A stretch of 5,755 nucleotides of DNA. Origin: Acetobacteraceae bacterium UBA6159. Its GTDB lineage: Bacteria; Pseudomonadota; Alphaproteobacteria; Acetobacterales; Acetobacteraceae. A program made the translations under genes and the position numbers. The notes below the pieces were generated by a model. The model did not search any database. It was not told the origin of the DNA and saw only the letters and a list, made by a program, of their open reading frames with translations. The stretch is from positions 1 through 5,755 of the forward strand of contig DIUL01000126.1 of NCBI GenBank assembly GCA_002422345.1. The letters run 5' to 3'. Below, one piece after another: positions 1 through 5,581 of this stretch (positions within the stretch are counted from its first letter, which is position 1; each line of letters begins with the position of its first letter).

Positions 1-590
1 TACAACTCTATTGGGGCTCCAGCGCACCCACCGGCTGGCTGCTTTGCAATGGTCGCACTCTCGGATCTACCGCATCTGGCGCGGCCTATGCCAACGAGAA
101 CGCCGAGGCGCTGTTCCTGCACCTTTGGCCGACACCCTCTCTCACGGTGTCCGGCGGGCGTGGCACGTCCGCTGCTGCGGATTGGACCGCAAATAAGACC
201 ATCACCACCCCAGACAGTCGGGGGCGTGTTCTGGCGGGCCTTGACCAGATGGGCGCGGCCTCCGCAGCGGGGCGGATGACAGGATTCACCACTCTCGGTG
301 AATCAAGGGGGGAAGAGACCGTCACCCTCACGTCTGATCAAATCCCAGCCCACACGCACAGTGGAACCACCGACCCGACATCCCACGACCACGATATGCC
401 CTTCTCAGAAAGTGGGCTAACCGCAGCTCTCAGCGGGGGTGGCGTGGTCTCCGGTGTTTCGGGAGTTGACACTTCTACGAGCGCCGAAACTGAGCATGTC
501 CATGATTACACGACAAGTTCTGTCGGCGGCGGCCAAAGCCATTCCAACGTGCAGCCCACAATGGGGCTGACCATCATCATCAAGCTGTGA
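1..590 (+). CDS. Phage tail collar/fibre protein, 3' part (5' end outside window)
   Basis: The reading frame is open from the left edge (first full codon at base 3) to TGA at 588-590, giving 195 visible residues; the start lies upstream. The visible part opens with a collar-domain signature, PTGWLLCNGR (27-56), followed by a YANENAEALF stretch. A GGRGTSAAADWTANKTIT block and PDSRGRVLAGLDQMG come next, a pattern typical of phage tail collar proteins. After the LTSDQIPAHTHSG segment there are three HxH motifs, at 351-359 (HTH), 384-392 (HDH) and 495-503 (HVH), plus a lone His at 540. The protein ends in QPTMGLTIIIKL, a very common terminus of this family. In homologous fibre tips such as T4 gp37, HxH pairs from three chains coordinate iron along the trimer axis, so a metal-threaded trimeric tip is inferred here. 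It is probably a host-binding distal tail component. An internal ATG at 147 exists, but the collar signature upstream and in frame shows it is not the true start. Confidence 0.9.
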   Translation, partial: QLYWGSSAPTGWLLCNGRTLGSTASGAAYANENAEALFLHLWPTPSLTVSGGRGTSAAADWTANKTITTPDSRGRVLAGLDQMGAASAAGRMTGFTTLGESRGEETVTLTSDQIPAHTHSGTTDPTSHDHDMPFSESGLTAALSGGGVVSGVSGVDTSTSAETEHVHDYTTSSVGGGQSHSNVQPTMGLTIIIKL

Positions 591-597
591 GGTCGGC

Positions 598-945
598 ATG
601 ATCCAGCGCGCTCTTGAGCCGACGACCAATCGCCAGGACTGGCAATTTCAGTTTCGCCTCATCGACAGCGAGACCGGCACGCCCGTGGCGTTGACGGAAC
701 ACGACGTTCTGAAGCTGCGGGTTCGGGACTGCCGGTATTGGCGTGAATCCCTGACGGCCGAAAGCGGTGATGACCACGTCGCGATCATCGACGGCATCGC
801 CTTCCAGATCACGTTTCCCCGCTCCGAGATGCAGGGCCTGTGCCAGCACCAATACGAGGTGGGCGCGACCTTCGAGCGCGACGGCCAAATCTCACAGATC
901 CTCATCGGCACCGTGACCGTGCTGGACGGCATCGTCAACATCTAG
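598..945 (+). CDS. Small all-beta tail/baseplate adaptor-like protein
   Basis: This gene encodes 115 residues, starts 7 nt after the collar protein stop, and has a Shine-Dalgarno-like GAGGT (589-593) overlapping that stop. No signal peptide or membrane segment is visible. The layout is that of a single beta-sandwich: DWQFQFRLIDSETGTPVAL (residues 14-32), a central strand pair (LKLRVRD and VAIIDGIAFQITFP), then a YEVGATFERDGQ segment and a closing ILIGTVTVLDGIVN strand (residues 101-114). The phrase 'residue in a gene product with FRLID..G.PVALT' resembles the N-terminal domain of BppU-type upper baseplate proteins and similar small Ig-like phage proteins. This is pattern recognition from memory, not a search result. 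Its position between two receptor-binding protein genes suggests that it docks one of them to the tail or forms part of the baseplate. The product is clearly real; the exact role is inferred. Confidence 0.85.
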   Translation: MIQRALEPTTNRQDWQFQFRLIDSETGTPVALTEHDVLKLRVRDCRYWRESLTAESGDDHVAIIDGIAFQITFPRSEMQGLCQHQYEVGATFERDGQISQILIGTVTVLDGIVNI

Positions 946-954
946 AGGCGACCC

Positions 955-3006
955 ATGGCACAGCGTTACGACGTTCAAATTCTGCCTAAAATCCCGGTCC
1001 GCATTGACCAGGGCTTGGGGATCGACGTGACCAGCACCGGCGGCGTGCGCACGATCGCTCTGGACCTGTCCGAGCTGTCCACCAACGATGCGCCGGCGGG
1101 CACGTGGTATCTGCCGATTGTCACCGCAGCCGGCGAACATGCGAAATATCCGCTCGGATATGTCGCGGCGCCGGGGTTTGAGCGGTTTGCTACGGTCGCG
1201 GCAGCCACTGCGGCCACCATCGCAACCGCGACGGGAACGGTGCAGGTCTTCGGCTACGCGGCGGCGGGCGATGCCGGCGGGTCGTTTTCGTATCGCAAGG
1301 TCGCTTCCGAGCCCTCCCATGCGGCGAAATTCCAGAGCGCCAACGGGCTCTGGTTCGAACTGAACGAGGATATGGTCTATCCGGAATATCTCGGTGGCAT
1401 CGCCAGCGCGACACCGGCCACGGTCACGGCGGCCATTGAAAACGCCATTGCCTTTGCAGGCGTATGCTATCTGCGGGACAAGGGCCAGCGGGCCGTCTAC
1501 CAGATTTCGTCCCGGATCGACGTGGCACCAGGGCGCGGCCTGATCTCGGACGGGGAATCCGTTCTCCAGATGATGACGGGGTCTGGCCAGTTCGACGCCA
1601 ACACCCTGTGGACGTTTGAAGAGGTCGGCGGCAACACCACGAACGCGATCGGCCTCAATTTCTTGGCCGTCGAAAACCCGGTGTGTCGTGGCATCGATAT
1701 CGTCATGCAGGCCAGCGGGTCGCTGCGCACCTGTGTTGCTGCGGTTTTTCGCGGCTGCACCGGTGGGAACGTCCGGCTTTCTGCCCACGGGTTTCAGACC
1801 GTGCGGAAGGGGTTGGTCCAGATCGACAGCTGCACCGGCCAAGGCTTGTTCGATATCACCGCCTATGACGTTTACAGCAATGACACCACATTGGGGTCTC
1901 TGCAAATGTCCGGTGTCATGGTCGATGATAACCGCATCGGCAATGTATACAGCTCGTTCAACCTACGCCTTGTTGTTTACGATATTGAGCAGGGCCAAGA
2001 GTCAATCACAAACTACAATTACCAGACGGATGGCATTACCGTAACAGGTGGGGCGAATGCAACCGGCGGGTTTGTGAATATCGAGGATGGCTTCTATATT
2101 GACAATGTCGCGGAAGGTATTGACGTTCACCGTTCAAACGTCAATATCGGTCGCGGAACACTGAATAATATTCTCGTGACAGCGTTCAAGATCGTTCACG
2201 ATATTTCAAACATGCAGATTGCCCCGTGCTTTGTCAGTAGGACAGGGGGCTCGGTCTATGTGGTTGCCGGCACCAATACGGGGGCTGTTGGTCCGGCTGA
2301 CATTCACATCTGGGGCGGCATCGCTGAACAGATCGGCGAAATCACGCTGACCGGGCCAACCTCTATCGAGAAGCACTTCATCACCACGGATGGTGTCAGC
2401 GCGACGTACCAGCCGCGCCGGATCACGTGGCACGAGCCCACCATCCGCACAGGTTCGTCCCTCAACACGGTATTCAACTTCGCGAACGGCACGGATTACA
2501 ATGTCATCGGGGCCGACGTGGTCGGAACCTCATTCACGACGCTTGCCACCGTTGCGACCGCCGCAGAGTCTGGGACGCGGATCACGCTCTCCAAACCGAG
2601 CTATGTCCGGGCATATCGCGCCTCAAGCGGGACCGTCACCACCGGTTCCACACTGGTCTTCGGGACCGAGGTGGAGGATTCGAACGCCGAATTCAATGCA
2701 GCCACCGGGATCTTCACCGCGAAACGGCCGTGCCGCATCAGGTTCAGCGCAAAAGCCCGCACCGCATCTCTGGAGGCTGGGAAATATTTCAGGCTGCGCG
2801 TCTATGCGGGCGGGGTCTGGGTATCGGTCGGAGACGAATTCAACTCTTCGGCTTCCTCCCGGGAGGCGTATGTCTCGGCTGACGGCGTCGCCACTCTGAA
2901 GGTTGGCGACCAGTTTTATGTGACGATCGTCACCGACGCCACGTCCCTCACGCTTACCGGCGCGGCGGAGGAATACACCTCCATCGAAATCAACGAAATC
3001 ACCTAA
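955..3006 (+). CDS. Tailspike-like receptor-binding protein (beta-helix with C1q/TNF-like C-terminus)
   Basis: This gene encodes 683 residues and starts 9 nt after the previous stop, behind AGAGG (944-948). Residues 1-72 form a short module (VRIDQGLGIDVTSTGG, then TIALDLSEL and TWYLPIV) that recurs at the N-termini of tail proteins in alphaproteobacterial phages and probably attaches the protein to the virion. Residues 96-136 (VQVFGYAAAGDAGGSFSYRK to GLWFELNE) and VYPEYLGG (141-148) are the usual lead-in to a pectin-lyase-like right-handed beta-helix. Helix-like, short-strand, Asn/Gly/Thr-rich sequence continues to about residue 535. Residues 547-683 look like a C1q/TNF jelly-roll knob: FNAATGIFTAKRPCRIRFSA (580-599), the LKVGDQFYVTIVTD stretch (648-661) and a terminal SIEINEIT. 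Such knobs trimerise and bind receptors in other fibres. I see no S74-type self-cleaving chaperone and cannot identify catalytic residues, so polysaccharide-degrading activity is possible but unproven. The middle of the gene is AT-richer than its ends. Confidence 0.88.
   Translation: MAQRYDVQILPKIPVRIDQGLGIDVTSTGGVRTIALDLSELSTNDAPAGTWYLPIVTAAGEHAKYPLGYVAAPGFERFATVAAATAATIATATGTVQVFGYAAAGDAGGSFSYRKVASEPSHAAKFQSANGLWFELNEDMVYPEYLGGIASATPATVTAAIENAIAFAGVCYLRDKGQRAVYQISSRIDVAPGRGLISDGESVLQMMTGSGQFDANTLWTFEEVGGNTTNAIGLNFLAVENPVCRGIDIVMQASGSLRTCVAAVFRGCTGGNVRLSAHGFQTVRKGLVQIDSCTGQGLFDITAYDVYSNDTTLGSLQMSGVMVDDNRIGNVYSSFNLRLVVYDIEQGQESITNYNYQTDGITVTGGANATGGFVNIEDGFYIDNVAEGIDVHRSNVNIGRGTLNNILVTAFKIVHDISNMQIAPCFVSRTGGSVYVVAGTNTGAVGPADIHIWGGIAEQIGEITLTGPTSIEKHFITTDGVSATYQPRRITWHEPTIRTGSSLNTVFNFANGTDYNVIGADVVGTSFTTLATVATAAESGTRITLSKPSYVRAYRASSGTVTTGSTLVFGTEVEDSNAEFNAATGIFTAKRPCRIRFSAKARTASLEAGKYFRLRVYAGGVWVSVGDEFNSSASSREAYVSADGVATLKVGDQFYVTIVTDATSLTLTGAAEEYTSIEINEIT
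1921..2220 (+). other. AT-richer island inside the tailspike gene
   Basis: Counting bases by hand over these five 60-base lines gives about 139 G+C of 300 (46%), with the last line at about 37%. Sampled lines on either side are far higher: 1501-1560 is about 68% and 2581-2640 about 62%. The reading frame stays intact and the encoded sequence (about residues 323-422) is still beta-helix-like. This suggests that the central, surface-exposed part of the spike has a different origin from its ends, as expected for modular exchange of receptor-binding domains. Unusual amino acid content (many Asn, Ile, Asp and Tyr) contributes to the drop. Confidence 0.65.
2118..2146 (+). repeat. Perfect 10-bp inverted repeat with 9-nt spacer inside tailspike gene
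   Basis: The left arm TATTGACGTT (2118-2127) is exactly complementary in reverse to the right arm AACGTCAATA (2137-2146), separated by CACCGTTCA (2128-2136). In RNA the stem could extend by a G-U pair (2117/2147) and a G-C pair (2116/2148). It lies within the coding sequence for GIDVHRSNVNIG (residues 388-399) and within the AT-richer island. No T-tract follows, so it is not an intrinsic terminator. It could be a protein-binding palindrome, an mRNA hairpin or a chance result of coding sequence. Confidence 0.7.
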
Positions 3007-3018
3007 GGGGCAAGCATC

Positions 3019-3351
3019 ATGGCAAACGCCTATATCGAAATCTGCACCCTCATTGACATGCAGCGCGGCACCATTGCTGGGCCGTGCCAAGTCTCGGAGG
3101 TGCTGGCAATCTCCGGCACCACGGCGACATCAACGGCAGTGGTGACAGCGGCCATTGCCTCTGCGGGCGGCGTCCTGCTGCGGGTCACGACCGATGACAC
3201 GGCGTGCTATCTGGCGACGGGCACCACGCCCGACCCGACCCTGACCACCCCCACAGCTGCGTCCGGCGCGCGGCAGTATGTTGGCGCAGGCCAGACCGAG
3301 TACTTCGCCATCTCGCAGGGCGGGAAAGTCGCAGTCAAGGCGGTGGCGTGA
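3019..3351 (+). CDS. Small hypothetical phage protein, 110 residues, predicted all-beta
   Basis: The start is supported by a strong AAGGGG (3005-3010), which overlaps the tailspike stop and sits 8 nt before the ATG. I do not recognise the family with certainty. The sequence is rich in Ala, Thr, Val and Gly, with no signal peptide or membrane helix. It reads as alternating short strands: QVSEVLAISGTTATST (24-39), a GGVLLRVTTDDTACYLATG stretch (50-68), a Pro/Thr segment (TTPDPTLTTPTA, 69-80), then RQYVGAGQTEYFAI (85-98) and GGKVAVKAVA at the end. A domain that ends with 'add this value, glycine turn, basic strand' resembles small structural or decoration proteins of phages. Its placement between two receptor-binding protein genes suggests a virion component, perhaps attached to a fibre. 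It overlaps the next gene by 1 nt (TGATG), which points to translational coupling. Confidence 0.8.
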   Translation: MANAYIEICTLIDMQRGTIAGPCQVSEVLAISGTTATSTAVVTAAIASAGGVLLRVTTDDTACYLATGTTPDPTLTTPTAASGARQYVGAGQTEYFAISQGGKVAVKAVA

Positions 3352-3524
3352 TGGGTGGCGTTGGCATCGGCATCGGGCTTGGGCTGCGGCCCCCCCGCAA
3401 AGGGGCATCAGCTTACGCGCCATACCCGGCGCCGAACGGCTTCGCGTGGGACTTCGTGACCTATCAAGGAGCGCGGGTCACGTACCGTAGCGCCCCTGTC
3501 GTCACCTTAATTAGGATTTCATGA
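3351..3524 (+). CDS. 57-residue hypothetical phage protein
   Basis: The ATG at 3351 shares its A with the TGA of the preceding gene, and the TGA stop at 3522-3524 lies one base before the next ATG, so the ORF fills its slot exactly. This fit, more than its sequence, argues that it is real. An AAGG at 3337-3340 is a weak, somewhat distant ribosome binding site; coupling from the upstream gene is likely. The N-terminus MGGVGIGIGLGL alternates glycine with hydrophobic residues, followed by a basic RPPRKG patch and an aromatic, Pro-rich middle (AYAPYPAPNGFAWDF). The C-terminal part contains a near-repeat of seven residues, VTYQGAR and VTYRSAP (36-49). The N-terminal segment is too short and too Gly-rich for a confident membrane helix. 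I cannot assign a function; a minor virion or fibre-associated peptide is the most natural guess from the neighbourhood. A run of seven C (3390-3396) lies in its early codons. Confidence 0.68.
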   Translation: MGGVGIGIGLGLRPPRKGASAYAPYPAPNGFAWDFVTYQGARVTYRSAPVVTLIRIS

Positions 3525-3525
3525 C

Positions 3526-4722
3526 ATGGCCGACCTTGCGCGAATCCTTCCCCTGGTGGATGGCGAGGCATATAGCATTTATGACAACTTCGCCGGCACC
3601 GTTGCTGCTCTGAGCGGACGAGTAGCGACGACCGGTCAGGTGTGGTCATCGACCGGCGCCGCAAGCGCGATCGTGACGGCGGGAGGTGGCAACCTCTCCC
3701 AGTCGGCCGACACCCCGGCTCCTGGCTATGCGGTGATCGACGGCACTGCGGTGCCGTGGGAGATCGGATGCACCTTCTCCTTCAGCGGCGTGGCGACGGC
3801 GCCCGTTATCGCGTGCTTTGAGATTGATTTTTCCGATGACATGTTCCACTTCTACATGTCGCCGACGGCTTTCAATTGGACATATTGGAAGGACGGCTTG
3901 ACGGCGCAGGCTGTGACGTGGGGCGATCAGAAGGGCGCATTCTCGCTGGCAGCTGACACGGTTTACACCTATCGCATCTTCCTTGAGCCCCCCTTTGCCC
4001 ACGGCGTGCTCTTGCTGGCAGATGGCACCATCGTTTCGCGCGTGACGATCTACGAGCCCAATATGGCGGCGGTCATCGGCTCGACAGTCTTTTTCGAGAC
4101 GTTTAATGCCAGTCTCAAATATCACACGGTTTGGACGAAGATCAACGCATCCGATCAGTCATATAAAAATGCCTTCGCGGCGGGATTGCAGGGCACGCCG
4201 ATCGGTCTTAAGAACCCCGCGCCGGCGATACTGTCCAGCCTGCATGTCGGACCCGGCGCGCCAAGCGGCGCACTCTCGTATCGCTACGACGAAGTCGGCG
4301 ACATCCCGAAAATACTCGGCAGCGGGGTCGCTCCTGAATTGCAGATCAAGGCCGAAGGCGGCGGGTATGGGGCGCTGCTTAGGCTCATAAACGGTGCTGG
4401 CGCCGCCGGCACCGTGACGATGAGCGGTGGCTACGCGCTTGAATTTGCGGGCAACAGCGGCGCTGCATTTTTGACCAAACCTGCCAACGCTGGAACCCCT
4501 TACTTTTCCTCCGGCGTGAAGGTAAACGGCTCATCCGGCGTCACGCAGACCGATGCGAGCGCTAAGCCAACGAGCGGTAGCTACACGGTCGGCGATTTCG
4601 TCTGGAACAAGGCCCCTTCCATCTCCGGGGGCAAGGTTCTGCTGGGGTGGTCCCGCCTTACGACCGGATCGGCGCACGTCTTGGATACCGACTGGGCGGC
4701 CTGTTACGCGACCAACAGCTAA
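3526..4722 (+). CDS. Second tail fibre / receptor-binding protein, lectin-like N-terminal region
   Basis: This gene encodes 398 residues. The ATG at 3526 is preceded by AGGA (3513-3516) with a 9-nt spacer, inside the end of the previous gene. Residues about 17-205 (SIYDNFAGTVAALSGR, TTGQVWSSTG, then paired strands such as ACFEIDFSDDMFHFYMSP, TVYTYRIFLE and ETFNASLKYHTVWTKI) have the look of a concanavalin/LamG-like jelly roll, a fold often used for carbohydrate binding. Residues 210-340 are Gly/Ala-rich beta sequence typical of fibre shafts (ALLRLINGAGAAGTVTMSGG). Residues 344-398 form a recognisable C-terminal module (ASAKPTSGSYTVGDFVWN, VLLGWSRLTTGS, DTDWAACYATNS). Versions of it close many phage fibres and depolymerases. 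The protein probably binds a surface glycan of the host. No catalytic site is evident to me. It is the last gene before the terminator and so the likely end of the tail transcription unit. Confidence 0.85.
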   Translation: MADLARILPLVDGEAYSIYDNFAGTVAALSGRVATTGQVWSSTGAASAIVTAGGGNLSQSADTPAPGYAVIDGTAVPWEIGCTFSFSGVATAPVIACFEIDFSDDMFHFYMSPTAFNWTYWKDGLTAQAVTWGDQKGAFSLAADTVYTYRIFLEPPFAHGVLLLADGTIVSRVTIYEPNMAAVIGSTVFFETFNASLKYHTVWTKINASDQSYKNAFAAGLQGTPIGLKNPAPAILSSLHVGPGAPSGALSYRYDEVGDIPKILGSGVAPELQIKAEGGGYGALLRLINGAGAAGTVTMSGGYALEFAGNSGAAFLTKPANAGTPYFSSGVKVNGSSGVTQTDASAKPTSGSYTVGDFVWNKAPSISGGKVLLGWSRLTTGSAHVLDTDWAACYATNS

Positions 4723-4755
4723 CCCCCCCCACTCCCCACCAGCCCCACAACATCC

Positions 4756-4778
4756 GCCGCCTCCGGGCGGCTTTTTTT
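4756..4778 (+). terminator. Strong intrinsic (Rho-independent) terminator
   Basis: Perfect 6-bp GC-only stem: GCCGCC (4756-4761) pairs with GGCGGC (4766-4771) around the loop TCCG. In RNA this is C(UCCG)G, a UNCG tetraloop closed by C-G, known to be exceptionally stable. Seven T follow directly (4772-4778). It ends the tail gene unit 34 nt after the fibre stop. Between stop and stem lies a C-rich, G-poor stretch (4723-4747, starting with eight C), which might also help Rho loading, though that is only a possibility. Confidence 0.93.
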
Positions 4779-4780
4779 AT

Positions 4781-4785
4781 GGAGG
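4781..4785 (+). promoter_or_regulatory. Endolysin ribosome binding site, abutting the terminator
   Basis: GGAGG lies two bases after the terminator T-tract and four bases before the ATG at 4790. The motif is near-consensus but the spacer is shorter than the usual 5-9 nt. It fixes the endolysin start at 4790, since the frame is also open upstream. A transcript stopped at the terminator would not carry this site. Confidence 0.85.
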
Positions 4786-4789
4786 CAGC

Positions 4790-5581
4790 ATGTCTGCTGA
4801 GAATTTCGCGCCCGCGCTCAAGGCCGTATTGGTTCACGAGGGGGGCTATTCCAACCACCCCGCAGATCCCGGCGGGGTGACGCTGGAAGGCATCATCCAG
4901 CGGGTCTATGACGGATATCGCAAATCCAAGGGCCTCGCCACGCGGGCGCTCAAGGCCAGCATGCGCGGCACTGCGGCGTGGGAGGTGGAGCGAGACGAGA
5001 TCTATCGGCGCGACTATTGGAACCCGTCCCGGTGCTCCGATCTTCCGCCGGGCGTCGATTATGCCGTGTTCGATCAGTCCGTCAATTCCGGGGTGGGGCA
5101 GTCCGCCAAGTGGCTTCAGCGTGCCGTAGGCGTCAAGGCAGACGGCATCATTGGTGAAGTCACGGTGCAGGCTGCGCTTGCCGCGCCGGACAAGGCGGCA
5201 ATCGTCCAGAGCATGTGCGATCAGCGGCTCGCGATGCTCCAGAAACTTTCGACCTGGGGCACGTTCGGGCGGGGCTGGAAAGCCCGCGTCGATAGCGTGC
5301 GCCGCGTAGCTGCGGCCATGGCGCGGCAGGGTGCCAAGGGTGACCACATTCCAGCGGAGACCCCTCCCGTGGAACCCGCCAAGGGAAACGGGGCAGACCG
5401 CTCCCTGTCCTCGATCGCCAAGACCCCGGAAGGATTGGCCGGCGGGCTGGCCATCGGCACCTCGCTCATCAATGCCGCGTCCGATCCTGGGCCTCTGCAA
5501 TGGGCGCTCGCTGCGGTGGTGCTCGTGGCTGTGATTGTCGGAGCGGTCTATTTCGTGCGTCGTCAGCGAGCCGCGTCATGA
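4790..5581 (+). CDS. Endolysin, GH108-type muramidase with peptidoglycan-binding domain and C-terminal membrane segment
   Basis: This gene encodes 263 residues. The N-terminal half matches the glycoside hydrolase family 108 layout (formerly DUF847). HEGGYSNHPADPGGVT (16-31) carries the family's EGGY motif with the presumed catalytic Glu17. The sequence continues through the IYRRDYWN segment (71-78) and YAVFDQSVNSGVGQSAKWLQ (91-110). A PG_binding_3-like part follows (RAVGVKADGIIGEVTVQAAL, 111-130). The enzyme should cleave the MurNAc-GlcNAc backbone and so lyse the host. A Pro/Gly-rich linker (about 183-203) leads to one hydrophobic helix at about 236-256 and a basic RRQR tail. No N-terminal signal or SAR helix is visible, so either a holin releases it or the C-terminal helix takes part in membrane targeting. 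After GGVT the sequence reads LEGII, where many relatives have an Asn-x-Gly-Ile/Val-Thr type motif. The stop overlaps the next start (ATGA), typical of coupled lysis genes. The in-frame open stretch upstream of 4790 overlaps the fibre gene and terminator and is not coding. Confidence 0.93.
   Translation: MSAENFAPALKAVLVHEGGYSNHPADPGGVTLEGIIQRVYDGYRKSKGLATRALKASMRGTAAWEVERDEIYRRDYWNPSRCSDLPPGVDYAVFDQSVNSGVGQSAKWLQRAVGVKADGIIGEVTVQAALAAPDKAAIVQSMCDQRLAMLQKLSTWGTFGRGWKARVDSVRRVAAAMARQGAKGDHIPAETPPVEPAKGNGADRSLSSIAKTPEGLAGGLAIGTSLINAASDPGPLQWALAAVVLVAVIVGAVYFVRRQRAAS

Noticed and set aside
466..471. TTGACA resembling a -35 box in the collar gene
   Set aside because: No -10-like hexamer lies at suitable spacing, and it is within conserved coding sequence.
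147..590. ATG at 147 as the start of the collar protein
   Set aside because: The same frame is open to the left edge and carries the conserved PTGWLLCNGR collar signature upstream of 147.
892..1905. Long open frame on the minus strand (337 codons) opposite the tailspike gene
   Set aside because: It is antisense to a well-supported gene, has no ribosome binding site or recognisable domains, is rich in Arg/Gly/Pro/Ala as expected of GC-rich shadow frames, and crosses the end of the preceding gene.
2099..2169. Promoter-like elements in the AT-richer island (TTGACA at 2099-2104, AATAAT at 2164-2169)
   Set aside because: The two boxes are about 59 nt apart and neither has a partner at 16-18 nt, so no sigma70-type promoter can be supported.
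4723..4730. Run of eight C after the fibre stop as a phase-variation tract
   Set aside because: It is downstream of the stop codon and changes no reading frame or promoter spacing that I can see. It is more simply part of the C-rich leader to the terminator.
4553..4789. In-frame extension of the endolysin to an upstream ATG at 4553
   Set aside because: It overlaps the end of the fibre gene in another frame and would translate through the terminator hairpin. GGAGG and the conserved N-terminus place the start at 4790.
4658..5500. Long minus-strand open frame (280 codons) opposite the endolysin
   Set aside because: It is a shadow of the endolysin coding sequence, runs through the terminator region and shows no family features.
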